Shown: one piece after another, positions 13,001 to 25,600 of the stretch | How the letters are laid out: every line of letters starts with the position of its first letter | Position numbering within the stretch: the stretch's first letter is position 1 | Source: Meandrina meandrites | Taxonomy: Eukaryota > Cnidaria > Anthozoa > Scleractinia > Meandrinidae | Assembly (NCBI GenBank): GCA_963693305.1 | Contig: OY855913.1 | Coordinates: 11,355,201-11,419,200, forward strand | Length of the DNA: 64,000 nucleotides | Direction: 5' to 3' | Program-made: the position numbers and the translations under genes | The notes under the pieces: generated by a model | Seen by the model: only the letters and a program-made list of their open reading frames with translations | Database searches by the model: none | Told to the model about the DNA's origin: nothing

Positions 13001-13866
13001 TACACTGTTCAGTGAGGATGTTAGTAAGGTACCATGAAAAAGCTGCATCAGAGAATGGTTATTCTCCAGAGGGGAGAGGAGAGGGCTTTATAACCAGAAT
13101 GTTTTTCGCTAGCAGACAGATGGACCTAAACCAGCTGGGGACTCAAGTGGGGGTTTTATAACAAGCATTTTAGTTTATATCATTACCAGTTAACATTTAC
13201 TCACTTACACCTTTTGGTAAAAGAATTTGGCTGATGATGATGACGTGAGTTGACAACAACATTTTTCAATGAGCTTATGACTAATTTAACTAATATTAAA
13301 TAACTTTAGATAGTATGTTGTCGACCCTAACACTCTGCCTAACCCAGGAACTCTTGTTAGAAATCATCGCTCTAAACGAACCACTGAAAATATCAACGGA
13401 AAGACACACGCGACTTAAAATATCCCATTCAGCATTGATTACGATTTGTATTGTGGGCTGCCAGGTTTCATGTACAGTTTACCGGTAGTAATAATGCAGC
13501 GAACAAACTAGTCAAGCTATGACGAAATTTCGAACACGTGTTCTTAGCTTGAAATTGGAAAGATTTCTATAGATACAAACGGAGGTTTCTGTATATTTGC
13601 CTAAAAACTAGTAGATAAATTCAGCATGAAATTTTAATGATCCTCACCTTCGCTACTACAGCTGAACTGGTGGTTGTCTGTGTCGAGAGCTTTGATGTGC
13701 TTGGTCTGCCAGTCGACGCCGTATATTCTTTGTAACTGCTTTTTGTGGTTAGTTCTAGCTCTTCAGATAACCTTCTTTTCGGTAGATAGTCGAAATTCAG
13801 AAGAATTATTACAACTATGACTATGATTCCCGCAACAACATAACCTCCGCACTTCCACGAAGCCAT
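1079..13866 (-). CDS. TP53I13-like (DUF3105-type) single-pass membrane protein, 5' part of gene
   Basis: Exons in coding order are 13648-13866, 6288-6365, 5716-5766, (tentative) 4947-4988, 4273-4323, 1589-1717 and 1079-1282. All have AG/GT borders and phase 0 junctions. The start is the ATG at 13866 in a good Kozak context (AACATGG). Residues about 5-27 form a hydrophobic signal-anchor, followed by a Ser/Thr-rich stem. Later exons give TWNCAGFSDTPE, a YGEYSYLP motif, HGGVAFLYHPC, an ARSCLHRHVITP block, PIAMVAWS and VLCPDKIK. These match what I know of vertebrate TP53I13, a p53-inducible membrane protein of poorly defined function. The exon joining YNYDHD to YGEY is uncertain: 4947-4988 fits phase and keeps RRPW, but uses a weak GTAAAA donor. 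The 3' end is left of the window. Introns carry two foldback elements and a Penelope fragment. Confidence 0.65.
1925..4165 (+). repeat. Dispersed repeat split by the 2-kb foldback insertion
   Basis: Sequence 1925-2138 plus 4103-4165 is one dispersed repeat, interrupted by the element 2139-4102. An uninterrupted relative lies at 52745-53000. Shared landmarks are the AATTAATCA...CAATAACAAATTTT start, the TTCAAATTGGATACC block and the ACAAATAG end. Confidence 0.8.
2139..4102. mobile_element. Non-autonomous foldback DNA transposon with ~690-bp inverted arms
   Basis: The arms 2139 to about 2828 and about 3405 to 4102 are near-perfect inverted copies, with termini TATGGTGGCCCAG. The direct repeat GATACC flanks the element (2133-2138 and 4103-4108) and is present once in the empty-site paralogue at 52933-52940, so it is a 6-bp target-site duplication. 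Each arm carries several copies of a GCCC-NNN-GTTCTCATAG motif. The unique centre (about 2829-3404) has only short ORFs that I do not recognise. The superfamily is unassigned. It sits in an intron of the TP53I13-like gene. Confidence 0.9.
6905..7150 (+). CDS. Small hypothetical ORF inside the left arm of the foldback element
   Basis: This is an 81-codon ORF starting at an ATG in a strong context (CACCATGCC). It encodes a charged protein with no motif I recognise: MPSFRVELETLLAEKIK, then a predicted amphipathic helix, then FPSIYVLDLKKYPLVCQK. The same ORF is present in inverted orientation in the right arm. It could be the start of a lost transposon protein, its first exon, or chance. I infer no function. 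Confidence 0.35.
   Translation: MPSFRVELETLLAEKIKNICDTISSNDRRFIGEFEATHLQLADKIRKLILFPSIYVLDLKKYPLVCQKTHSEVLEAIKSQI
9023..9366. mobile_element. MITE with CCGTAAAATTCCGGTTA termini
   Basis: The 17-bp ends CCGTAAAATTCCGGTTA and TAACCGGAATTTTACGG are inverted copies. The interior repeats a (GGTTAT)AAGCCCC motif and holds two C runs (9111-9125 and 9265-9281). It is nested in the centre of the 6422-11614 element. No clear target duplication is visible. Confidence 0.75.
10909..11130 (-). CDS. Inverted partner of the arm ORF, frameshifted at its 3' end
   Basis: This 73-codon ORF is the right-arm copy of 6905-7150. The first 67 residues match. Two substitutions in that shared stretch are synonymous (a Leu CTT/CTC and an Ala GCC/GCT). 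One A missing from an A6 run (A5 here) then changes the frame, replacing the last 14 residues with a shorter tail. Confidence 0.3.
   Translation of the reverse strand: MPSFRVELETLLAEKIKNICDTISSNDRRFIGEFEATHLQLADKIRKLILFPSIYVLDLKKYPLVCQKHIQKF
12187..12444 (+). pseudogene. GIY-YIG endonuclease fragment of a Penelope-like/RT element
   Basis: One frame encodes CDLYDTNYIGYTCRHLHQR, then a His/Lys-rich stretch, FIILKKC, an in-frame TGA, and LIFKMIYTRKKRPKLNTQTD ending at a TAA. The YIG motif, the xCRHLHQR arginine block and the final NTQTDxIxAKL are characteristic of the GIY-YIG nuclease at the C-terminus of Penelope-like retroelements. The reverse transcriptase is missing and one stop interrupts the domain, so this is a relic inside an intron of the TP53I13-like gene. 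Confidence 0.75.
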
Positions 13867-13989
13867 GTTTGCTAATGCGTAAAAGTATTTGTGCTGTCCC
13901 CACAACTCACGTAAAATTTGTCATTGTAGTGGTCCCCAGGGCATCCCGGGGTGTTCCAGTCGTTGAAAACGTGGAGGCAATCTCGTTCC

Positions 13990-14048
13990 CAGAGTCCACA
14001 GGCTCCACGGTCAGCGGTTTTGTCGCCGGGTGAAACTCTGGGGAAATG
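13990..14048 (+). repeat. Short dispersed repeat, copy A
   Basis: About 60 bp beginning CTCGTTCCCAGAGTCCACAG and ending GTGAAACTCTGGGGAAATGG. It matches the reverse complement of about 16549-16630 apart from a few changes. The two copies therefore flank the intergenic region in inverted orientation. Confidence 0.8.
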
Positions 14049-14857
14049 GAATTATCCGAATTAATTATAATTTTTTTGATTGGCTGTTAAATACAATAGC
14101 CTTCGAACTCAGACGTATTTCCGGAAGTTGTTTATGAAGCTTTAGCGGCCATTTTGCCGAGATTTTTGGAGTTCGTTCGTTTGTGTTTTGCAGAATCTTG
14201 GCCTTAAACCGCGATTTATGATACCATTTCCCGTTTCGTTTTCAAGGTAGGTAAAAACTAGCTTTAGATTTTGGTATTCACCCATTTTTCACTCGGTTTT
14301 TTAATAGTATTTTCTTCGATTGAGGAGCTGGAAATTACGTCTGATGTGTTTTTTATACAACTCCGATTTTTGGTAAATTCTGGTGCTTTTCTAAGCGTAA
14401 ATACATCCCGGCGACTACATCTGTGTGCAACGCCGGCTGTTATCAGCTATTATGCAGGAATATTATTTATATTGAAAATTATCGGACATTGATTATGTAG
14501 AGTGTTTATTGTAATAAAGGAAATAGAAAACTTCCATATTGCACATAACTGACTAGGTTGTAAACCTAATCTCAACAGGGCATGCAACTGTTTATGAGAA
14601 TTTCTTCAGACAGTTGGTAATGGTATGTGAAAAAATTGTGAACCACACTGAACCTTGAAAGTGCATGATATAAAGTTCAAACATCAGTCCTTACTTGGAA
14701 AACTGCATTTTGCTTGTTGATATACTTTTACAATGTTTACCTATATTGGTCTCAGATGGAAAAGATATCTCTCTCTCTCTCTCTTGGTTCCTACAATAAT
14801 TTATTTTAAAATTTCCCCTTAACCACCACCCCAGCCAAACCACCAACTGCTTAAAAC

Positions 14858-14912
14858 TGTGGAAACCTGGATGGACTCCAGCCTTCAAGGCCACTAGGCT
14901 CAAATGAGGACT
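14858..14912 (+). mobile_element. 3' fragment of a tRNA-derived SINE
   Basis: The stretch AAACCTGGATGGACTCCAGC...GGCCACTAGGCTC aligns with the 3' part of the longer SINE at 40890-41155. No tRNA-like head is present. Confidence 0.6.
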
Positions 14913-15350
14913 TAACCAATAGTTGTGCTGTCCTATCATCCCCTATTGCAATTGTTACACAATCATTTATTTCTAATGGCTTCAAGGACTCACACCATAA
15001 AGCATCTTTTGTGATCACAGACATATTTCAATTTATTTTTGCAGGTCCTGCAGTTGGCTAAATGACAACAAATAGACACCTATGTCCACTAACTGCAACA
15101 TGAGAATAAAGTTGACATTTTTTTCCACTCAATCTGACTGCTTATCATTTTGTGTTTTGTACAAGTTACTGGGTAGTGTCCATTCCAGCCCACACCTCTT
15201 GACAGTCTTGTGGAGTTTCAGGAGTCTTTCAGTGTGTTGTATTGCAAGATATGTTTATTTCACAAATATTTGTTTTGGTGAATGAATCTGCCAATGAAAT
15301 CAAATCTATGTGCCTTGCCAAAATAACCTGTAGTACAACAAACAAGATGG

Positions 15351-15545
15351 GGGGCACAGTGGAATAATGGTAAGCTCACTGGACTTCAGATTGAATGGTC
15401 TGGGTTTAAAGCCCCAGCCAGGGTCATTGTGTTGTGTTCTAGGAAAGACACTTTACTCTCAAATATAAATGGGTTCCAACAAATTTACTTTTGGCAGTAA
15501 TCCTGCAATGAACTAGTATTCCATCCAGGGGGGTAGCGGGAAGAA
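15351..15545 (+). mobile_element. tRNA-derived SINE copy
   Basis: A degraded tRNA-like head (A-box-like AATGGTAAGCTC; B-box-like GGGTTTAAAGCCCC) is followed by the body shared with 40890-41155: AAGACACTTTACTCTC, ATAAATGGGT and a TATTCCATCCAGGGG end. Confidence 0.75.
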
Positions 15546-16548
15546 GAGATATGCCTAGTCACTTAATGTTACAGAAATGCAGTAACAAAACAAGCTATTC
15601 AAGCAATCTATGACACGCAACCAGCATTTCTTGGGCTGTGCTGGCTGCATGCAGTTGGGGATAGGCCATGTACAGAAAACCAATACAATATTCAACCAAT
15701 ATTCACATGGTAGCACTCAGTGTTACAAATAGCTAAATCAAACACCCTTGGAGAACTTTAATTTCAGCAAAAATAAAGTACAATTTTTTACACTGTATTC
15801 ATAAATGCAAGGTCATATTTCTCTGATAAATGACAGCATTTCATAAATGCTTTAATTAAATAGTCACTTTTATCTACAAATGGTTCGTTCAAAGATAAAA
15901 CAAATTCATCATTTGTTTATTATGAGTTACAAATGCCAGAGGAAATTTTCGATTTTAAGTCATGACGAAAATGTACCGAGGAACTCTGACAACAACAGCG
16001 GGAAAATGAATAAATTTGAGTAAAACCAAAGACAAACGTGGAAGAAGTTCCATCGGATGACAATCAAATCGATACATATCTGTTGTTGCTGCGGACCGCC
16101 AAAATTCCATCTTTTTGGGTGAAACCAATCTTGCAACTGTAGTCTCCGACTGTAGTGGAAAATACGGCACATTATTGCTTACCTGCCTATTCGATTGCAT
16201 TTCAATGAAAATTTGATTTTCAAAATGAGCTTTCGATCGGCGTGCAGTTAATCCGTGCTCTCACGGCCGTCGTTTACAATGCTGTATGTATTAAAAAATG
16301 TAGATATATTTCCACCACTGGCCTTCCTCGAAAAATTTTTTCCAGAGACAATTTATATTCGTTTTCTGCCAAAGGAGCCTTTAGATCACCCATAAAAGCG
16401 TCGATCCACTTGACTTTACGAGTTGTATATCCTGAGAGTGGAGTTCTGAATATTTTCTTCTGACTCCTGAGCCTTCGGTTTTTTTCCAATTTTTCACTTC
16501 CGTTTTTCTAGCAGAGCATGCGCACAACAACCGGAACCCCAGATTTCT

Positions 16549-16632
16549 GGGGTAAAAAATTCCATTTCCCCAGAGTTTCACCTGGGCGACCATCCGCTGA
16601 CCGTGGAGCCCGTGGACTCTGGGAACGAGATT
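16549..16632 (-). repeat. Short dispersed repeat, copy B (inverted)
   Basis: Reverse-complement relative of 13990-14048. It lies only about 45 bp upstream of the start codon of the plus-strand gene at 16676, so it probably forms part of that gene's promoter or 5' UTR. Confidence 0.8.
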
Positions 16633-16675
16633 GACGGGGAGGCTGAACTCCACTAAAAACAAACAAATACAAAAC

Positions 16676-19600
16676 ATGGCGACGTTCAGTGCTCTTGCAA
16701 AATGGGCAGCAAAATGTCGACGAAAATGTTTATTTGAAACCCAGTTCGCAAGCTCATCGATTAATTGTAAGTGGAATAGCTTGCTACTAAGAAATTACTC
16801 GAAGGCTGCCCTCGTGTCGTTTCCTTGGACTCAAAGTGCCACAGGTGAGGTTGTAAGTTTTCAAATTTCTGTATTAATTCCAGAGGTATTGAGGCGACGG
16901 CTATTTTGCATGATGAAGTACATGCATAAGCAGAAAAGATGAAAATAATTCGGTTTTGTTCCAAAAAGAAATTTCTTTCTTCACTCACATCACTGCCCTG
17001 ACTCCGGTGGTGATGTTTTTGCGAATCATGAATTGCGTGACAATGAAATTAGTAGAGCTACAGGTGAGGCAAGGTCAACTTCAGCTTGATGACGGGGTGT
17101 TTTTGATCATCTAAAGCCGCAAGGTATAAACTCATATAATATGTACTGTTAGGGCACAGCATTTCAAGTTCTGCTAGATGTTGTTGTTCTTGGCAAATTT
17201 CCCCCATCAGGGAAAAGGACAAAGGAAAGATGAAGATCCCCGGTTGTTTACCAAATAACACAGTCAACAAAAAAGTGCTTGAATCAATAATCAACATTTT
17301 GGTGAAGTTTCAAGACAATTCACATTATTCGCCACCTCGACGTAAATTAAATTCCTTTGCTCTCTTAAATTCGCTTTTCGAAATGTACGGTCAAAATGCA
17401 AACTTTGTAGTAACTGAAGTTGTCAACCCCGTATACGAAGACTATGAACGAATGGTAAAATAATTAAAATTAATCTGAATAATTATCGATCAAATCTTGA
17501 GCAAATATATGCCTCTGTACTATCCCCAAAATATATAAACAGAACACAATTATAGTGCGGCTTTGGTACAAAACGATACGTAGCAGGGGAGGTACAGGAA
17601 GACGTATTTAATACAAATTTTATGCATAAATTAATAGTTTAACAGGAATGGAATCAAAAGTTTAACAGGAACGGAAAAAGCCCCATCTAAACTCCCATTT
17701 TGCATAACACAAAATCGTCGTAAAAATGTGTAAAATATACAAATTAGGGGACTGATGATGTCACTTACTTAAATCAATTTTAAGTCGTGTGCAAAAATAG
17801 AGTTATCTTGGGCAATTTGCTGCAGAGACCAATGAAACTTGGCAGACCAAAAGTTCTACATGTGACACACTTACAGTTGCAATAAAATTATGTTACCATA
17901 ATTTTCAGCTCAGTAAAATGAAACCAGGCCAAGACACCTATCAAACCCATTTATATGTTTGCCAGATCATGCTTATGAGGCATCATTGGTTAATATCAAA
18001 GCAGAAGGTCAAAATTGGCCAGAAAAGCTTTTGGCATTGGGAGGTCTGGAACCCAGTATGTTGCTTAACAAAATTGTTAAGCTCGTATATGTGGAACACA
18101 ACTAGTAGAGTATCACTACAAAGAATCAAACATTTGTGATACAAATTGGCTGATATATCTCCTTCATATTTGATCAAATTTTGGTTGAGTTTATGATATG
18201 ACGCCATCATTTTGCTATTTTGCATATCTTAACTGGAAAGAAAGGAGATATTTGAAAGAAGTAAACAGCATTTTTCTTCTCATACAGACTGCTTGTTCTT
18301 GTTTTAAAACGGCTCAGAAAGAAAAGGTGTGAACTTGATCATAGTACTTAGCACTTTAAGCACACATCTTACAATTATATGTACTTTTAATAATTCTCTC
18401 TTCACCAGACATTTATCCAAGAGATCCATTTCTTCACCGTCTTTGTGGATCATGGCTGCTTTACCAACTAATGAAACGAGTTCCTGAGTATGTGTGATTC
18501 ACACCATATACTTATAAATAAATATTATTTTGTTACATTAAACTCTGACTTGAAAATGCATGTACATATAAAATTTTATTTATATCCAGAGAAATAATTA
18601 CATGAATGCTGTTTAAAAAAATAATTAATATAAAAAATACCACCCAAAATACATAAATCATAGTAAGGTCATTGAATGTGCATTACCAGCTAAGGGGGGG
18701 GGGGGGGGGGGGGGGGCTGCTATTGAAGGCTTGACTATGCATGCTGAGTTCTGGCTTCATTTTGGAAAAAAAGGGAGGGGTGGGGTGAGACCCCTGGGCC
18801 CCTCCCGTGGATCCACAACTGCATCCCTATCCCATGGATTGTCAGTGAAAATTTCAGTGGGAGGGGTTGGGGGGGTGGAAGGATGGAAGGAAACTATGAG
18901 GCTAAACTGGCATTTCCAGGTGGTTGGGAGGTTCAAACCAACTTTTGTGTTGGGTGAAGGGGGAGGATATGGATATTTTTTTAAACAGCAAAATAAAGAA
19001 TTCCATTTTCTATTTTATATTGCAGTGGTCATAATATTTTACATCCCAAGGAATTTCTCAAATCAGTTAAGGTAATTAGCAGCACTGATCTTGTAAATGT
19101 GTTCAAACTGTAAGCAAGTTTTACTCTTTCGGTTCCTAATGGCAACAGTAGGCTGTTGTGGTCCAACCCAATCCTAGATGGTTTATACATGTCAATGTAT
19201 AGGGTATGGTTTTCAACCCCTCTGCCCTGAACAGGGTATATAATTTCAAGCTATCACTGTAATACTGCAGCATTACACAAACCTTCCATACTGCATTCCT
19301 GTTTAGCAACCAGTGTATTTTTATCAACAATCATGTTCTCTTCTAGCAATAAGACCAAAGCTCTGTTCACATCAAACCTGAAACATGTTTAGAATAAACA
19401 TGTTTCAACAAACAGGGTTGGACATTAGCGCTCGCCCAATCGCCTAGGCGAGTGTCAAAACTGTTGGGCAAGTACAAATCACTGATCACTTGCCCGGTTT
19501 AGCGAGTACGATTTTCCAGAATATATTATTCAAAATAGGGGTAACTTTCTACTTTCCCCTTTATAATCTACACTGTCCACAGCTGATAGCTTACAGTGTT

Positions 19601-22600
19601 TAACATTTTGAAATCTCCCACAAACCTGGCACTTTGTCGCAAATAAATTTCTGGTTCGCAAACATAAAAATAGCTTTTCTTGGTAATCATTGGATGATGA
19701 AGAGACACTGTATATTTCAACTCACTTGGTGTAAAATGTCGAAATTTCTTCCTGGGGTGTCTAAAGTTTCTGCTAGCAAGAAAGAATATTTAATTCAAGA
19801 AATCAATGATTTTATGTAGCTTGTGTCATATTCTTCTCCCAGCTTCCGGTTTGGAAAACTTCCTCTCATCCGGCTATTTGTTTAACGGGTTCTTACATAG
19901 AATTGAGGCGAGCATGCATATTCAATCCATTTTATAGCTGAGTGATGTCTTCGGAATTCAAGACAAATATCTTCGTAGTGTGATCTTTCGTTGATCATGG
20001 TTATGAAAAGAAACAGAGGCGGGGGGGGGGTGGGGTTAATGTTTTCTGTGTTTGTGTGGAGCTAGAAGACTGGGCGAAGACTAGTTTCCACCCTGACAAA
20101 ACATGTTTCACCTGAACATGTTTGTTAATGCATTGGTCACATCAGATGTCAGTTTCAAACACGTTTCATGTCTTGTTTTGTAATTTTTGTGGCTTATGGT
20201 TCTTGCATAAATCTTGTACATTTTAACCGAATTATCGAGAATTCCTATTATAACATTTCCATTTATTCTTTGGTGTAGTGTCAATTACCAAGCCCTTTGA
20301 ACTAGAAGGGCTTTCCAGCATTTAGCAAGCAGACAGCATTTGCGCTAATCTCCGGTACAAGAAGAATTGTTTGTAAATTTTGGTTTTGCATTGCGCTTGT
20401 AGTGGTTGTTGTTAAAGTTTTCGAGGTGATGTTCTTCTAAATATTCTGCCTTCAAGTTCAACCCATCGTGAATAATTGCTGTTGTATTGCTACATCAGTC
20501 CATTATTTCAAGTAAACATTTGGTCTCATTGTAGGCCCAAATTTGGATCTATTGGGCACTTGCCTCCTCTCAGCATGTCTGCCATTTTGAATGTGTTTCA
20601 TCTGATCATGATTGAAACTACCTTGTGAGGTTGTTCCAAACATGATCAGAATAAACATGTTTCAATCATGATTCACGCAACGCACCGGCTGATGTGAACA
20701 CTTTTCAGAGCGAAGCATGTTTCATTCGTGATCAGACTTATCATGTGTCGACCTGGTGTAAACACAGTACAAGTTGTGTAAATTATGCGCATTTATAAGT
20801 ATGATCATGATTATCTCTGATTGTAATACAGACATGGTAGTTTGTGTTTTAGTAGAGGCTGGGGATTATCCAGGGTTCGCACAGTCTTGAAAAGTCCTTG
20901 AATTTTAGGGGGAGTCCTTGAAAAGTCCTTGAATTCCATTTTTCCTTGAAAAGTCCTTGAATTTCTGTGTAAGTCCTTGAAAAGTCCTTGAATTTTCTTC
21001 AACTTTAAAAATAGTGGTGTCGAAACCAAATTGCTTTGCATAGACTATGGTATTCTTTTCCTGTGTAAAGCACCTTCAAACTATAGAACACGGGTGTAAA
21101 AGCAGCCAATAACGAGAAAAGACAAGAATGTAGAGAAGGAGATGGAGCAAACACATTTATAGCATTTAAATACCATCAAGAATGTAGAGAAGGAGATGGA
21201 GCAAACACATTTACAGCATTTATATACCATCTGTTAAATTACCTCCCTGGTAGGGGGTCCTTGAAAATTCAATTTGGTCCTTGAATAGTCCTTGAAAAGT
21301 CCTGGAAAAATGGTTACGATTTTTTGTACGAACCCTGTTATCACAGTCATAACAAAGACTTTGTGTTGAATATCTAATCAAACAATTTTCTACCATCACA
21401 AAAGCCCTTGCATGGATTTTCTGCTCATCATAGTGTGTAGTACAATTTTGTGATCCAGTGTTTTATTGTGTGAAATTTCCAACGTACTGCTTGAAACTCC
21501 ATGAGCCGGGGGAAGAGTGGATAATGAGTTTGTTTATTACTGATGTTTTGCTTTAGGACTGCATCCTGTTGGTCAGTGAAATGGTATGCCAGATGGACCC
21601 TGACAAAAAACTGACTGATCTGCTAGGTAATGAAGTTAGTATATTGTAAATTACATTATAGTTTTATTGATGCCACACTCTATGAAAGGATACAATATCA
21701 TTGTTTAAATATATAAGAATGCACTTGATGAAGTATAAACTGGGTACTTAAAGTTTATGACTAGCCAACTTCCCACTTCCTGTGACATAATCTCTTAATT
21801 TGATTTCATTTTTACAGCTGCAGGCCTCCACAGGTTTCTGTTCAAAATAATATGCTTTGCAAATAAGGATATGCTGTGGTTTACAGTGCGACTACTCGAA
21901 CCGGGGCACCCTGAACAAAACTAAACAATCACATTGTTAATTGAAAACAATGGATAGGGACATTTTTTTAGCAATGAACCAATGTCGTTCTAGGACGCAA
22001 ACAACCCTAACCCCCAAAAATGTCCCTATCCTTTGTTTACAATTAACACTGTGATTGGTTAATTTTGTTCAGGGTGCCCCGGTTCGAGTAATCGCACTGT
22101 AAATATATTTTTGGTTTACAATTTTTCAAACCAGTTTGATTTGTATTTCCCTTTGCCTCAGATTATGATTTATATGAATATGAGACAATGAAAAATGAAA
22201 ATCAGACTGGTTTGAAAAATTTTAAACCAAAGATAAATTTAAACCACAACATATATTTAATTTTAGTTCTGATGAAATGCTAAGGACATTCACACTATAG
22301 CTAATTGTTTATGAACGTCCTTACTGTGCATGTAAATTAAGGTCCCAATATCACGCCACGTCATGCATCAAAGGAAACTTTCTAAACACATATATGGCTG
22401 CCCCAACTTGGCAATGATTTAACTCTCATAGATTCCTGGCGACACCATTTTATCTTTATGTAGATAGTTTCCTTTACCAATTCTCTCCATATATTTTCAC
22501 AAAAAAGCAAAAAAAAAATTAACCTGTGAGAAGTTACCTTTTTCAAGTCACAGTCTCAAATTTTTGGTGGCTGAGCATGACAAGCAATTATCCCTCCAAA

Positions 22601-25600
22601 AGCTTATATTTCTACCAGAAAGTATTAGACCAGTTGCAAATACTTAGTACTTAAGGGGGGTGACTCTTAACTACCAATTTGTTTCTAAAGCAGGTTTTTA
22701 ATTGCCATATTTTGGAAACAAAACCTCATACAGATAAGCTTTTTGCACGAGTTTGTTCTATTGAAGATTCCTCCGAGAGTTTCAGGTCACGGTCATATTT
22801 AATACGTCACATGTCCAGAACAAAACAAACCCTAAAACTCCAATGGCGGATAGATTTAAAATTAAGATGAGCGTCAATAGATAAAGAACGTCCACATGCG
22901 TTATGTGACATATTGTTTTTGTGAATTTCGTATTATTATAAGAGTAATGGCGTAATAAACACTCATATTTACAGACTTTCATCAGTAGCGTTTCCTTTTT
23001 CATGTTAACGGTAAAAGCATACCCCAGATAATAAAGATGGCTACGTTATCTCTGTTTCGTAAGAGAAATCGGAAGTTTATGTGGAGTTTTAGGGATTTTA
23101 AATTCTAATGCGTGGTTTGGGACTGGCACTCCAATTTCGCACACGTAATGATATATTTTTCAAAGCAGGTGTACCCCCGAATGAAATTCACCATTTAGCG
23201 TTACATATTTCAAAATCGCTTGTTTCAAAATACAGTCTTCAGCCATTCCTTAGCAACTGCTCTGGATCTGTAGTTAAGAGTCTCCCCCCTTAATAGGCCT
23301 GTTTGAGTTAAGACCAAAAGAAAAACCTTGGCTACTCTAGTTCATTTTCATTTTTCTTCAAACTTGAAGTAAGGTATATAATAAGCTAATTCAAATCAAT
23401 TATCAAAGCTTCCATAAATACTGTCAGTGGTACTTTGTATGGTTTATCTCCAAAATGAGCATGGTGACCCCTCCCCCCAATTACTTGCACATGCATATCA
23501 ATGTTTATAGTCCTGGTAAAATAATTATAATTTTGAAATATGCATGATTTGACTCACTGACAATGTAATCCACATGGCAGATTGGTTTCAGCCAAGCCTA
23601 TTAAAAATTTATTTGCACTCTGACAAATTTGTTTGTTTCACGGCTGATTGGTTTGAACAAATCACAAGAAAACTTGGCTGCACTGTCCAATTCTGGTCAT
23701 ATTAGTACAGTATTGAAGAAGCATTGTGTAATCTTTGTATTTATCTTTTAAACTGGTTTTAATTGTGTCAATTTGCTTTCCTATATAAGGTTCTAGATTA
23801 GATAAATTTTTCAAAGAGGCGTTTGCAACAGTTTTTGACCACAAGTTAAATGTTCACCTGGTAAGGTAAAAACTAGTTTGCTATTGTAGTTGTAATTCAC
23901 ATTTTGCTGAAAATTGTTGCTTGTTCTAAAAATTACACAAGAGTTGGTCCTGTATGTATCCCTTGTACATGTACTAAAACCCAAAACAAGAAAATGAAAC
24001 CATCAAAACAAAATGACCAAAAGGAGTGAAACCACTGAAACGACTGAAATGAAACCGCTGAGACAACCGAAATGGTTTGAAACGAGCGAAACTAAGCAAA
24101 ATCACCAAAACAAGGAAAACTGTAACCTGGGCATTTCAGGCTAACCTAAGCAATATTCAGGCTAACCGGAGTGCTATTTAGGCTAACCTGAGTACAAGGT
24201 ACACTCTGATTAGCCTGAATATCACTCAGGTTAGCCTGTTTACAGTTAGCTCTCAATAATGGTAACAGTAAAACTTACCTTGTTAATGTTCTTCATGTTT
24301 TCCCTCTTGCTGTTGTTTTAAGGAGGTGTCAGATGTGTCCAACCTTGAAATTACAGGTAATGTATGCACAACTGTTTCCTTGAAGCAGCTGTATGCTGTT
24401 ACATGGAGCTATCTAAACAATTAAAGAATAGTTTCCTGCATTTTTCAACACCTCAATTTTGACGGATCAATACTACGAGTCATTAACAGTTGACCCATCA
24501 ATATTATGGTCTCAAACAGATGTTCAATCACTGGTGAACAAGTTATGATTATTTTCTTGACATTACAAGTTACCAATTAGCAATGGTATAACCTGTTAAA
24601 AAAACCCTTAATTTTAGCTTTAAGTGCTTATACCTTGAAAACAAGTCCAGTGACCCCCATTTTTTACTATCGAAAAAAATCAAAAAAAAAAACAATCTGC
24701 GCATGGCATTCAGAGTCACCTTAAATTAACAAAAAGTTAAGGTGGCTCTGAACCCCATCTCGTGTTGGTGATCAAAATTTAATAATAAAAATAGGGGTCG
24801 CCGAGCTCATTATTGAGTTATTAGTTAAAGCTAAAGTAAGGTTGTATTTAAGAGGTTAATCTGTTGCTATGGTAACCTATTATGTAATAAAAATGATAAC
24901 AACATGTTCACCAATCATTAAGCATTTGCTTCACACCATGATTGTAGCATCAACTGCTAAAGAGTGGTTATAATGACCCTTCAAAATCTTAATTTTGGAA
25001 ACAGTAGGTAGCCACCTTAAAGCAGTAATCCATAAAGGAGCCAATGCCATCTGTGAAAATGGCAAACAACTTTTCCCTTGGTTCTGGAGGTGACTTCACT
25101 CAGATTCTAAAATGCAAACAACAGTCTGTAGTTTGCAGAACTACCCTCACCTTGATGATCACATGAAACAAAATAATAATTATTGCATTTGACGATAGGA
25201 GAACGCAACCCTAAACTTGTGTAGCTAAGAAAAATTGAGATTTCATTTGGACTGCATTTGCCTTGCTTTCGTTTGGACGCACATTTGCCTCGCTTTCGTT
25301 TGGACGCATGTTTGCCTCGCTTTCATTATTGGCCTCAGTTTGACAATCTCTCTCGAGTGGCGTCCTCTCTCCTCCACAGAGGCTCCTTCAGTGGAGGGGG
25401 GCGAAAAAAAAAACACGAAAAATGAAAAATAGGGGGAGCGCAGGGGACGACGGAAGGGCGAAAAGACGGGAGCTCCTCTCGCCTCTTCTTTTCCCTTCCC
25501 AGTGTCCCCCGCACACTTTCATTTCTATTCTCCCCAGGCTTCGCGCACTTACTTGTAACCTCTCCCCATTTCCCAGCCCGTACAAAAAAATAAAAGATGC

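Larger units (their letters stand above)
13867..16675. other. Intergenic interval between divergent genes 1 and 2
   Basis: This 2.8-kb interval must contain the promoters of both divergent genes. A GCGGCCATTTTG stretch near 14146 resembles a YY1 site, and an AAG|GTAGGT donor-like site follows near 14246, so an untranslated plus-strand first exon is possible. The rest holds two SINE pieces, a CT microsatellite (about 14769-14784) and two inverted copies of a short dispersed repeat. Short ORFs here (for example 14271-14492 and 15955-16200) show no coding signature. Confidence 0.4.

Noticed and set aside
17230..17463. 77-aa plus ORF in intron 1 of the plus-strand gene
   Set aside because: No splice sites put it in phase with exons 1 and 2 and it has its own stop. 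No family is recognised; it may be repeat-derived.
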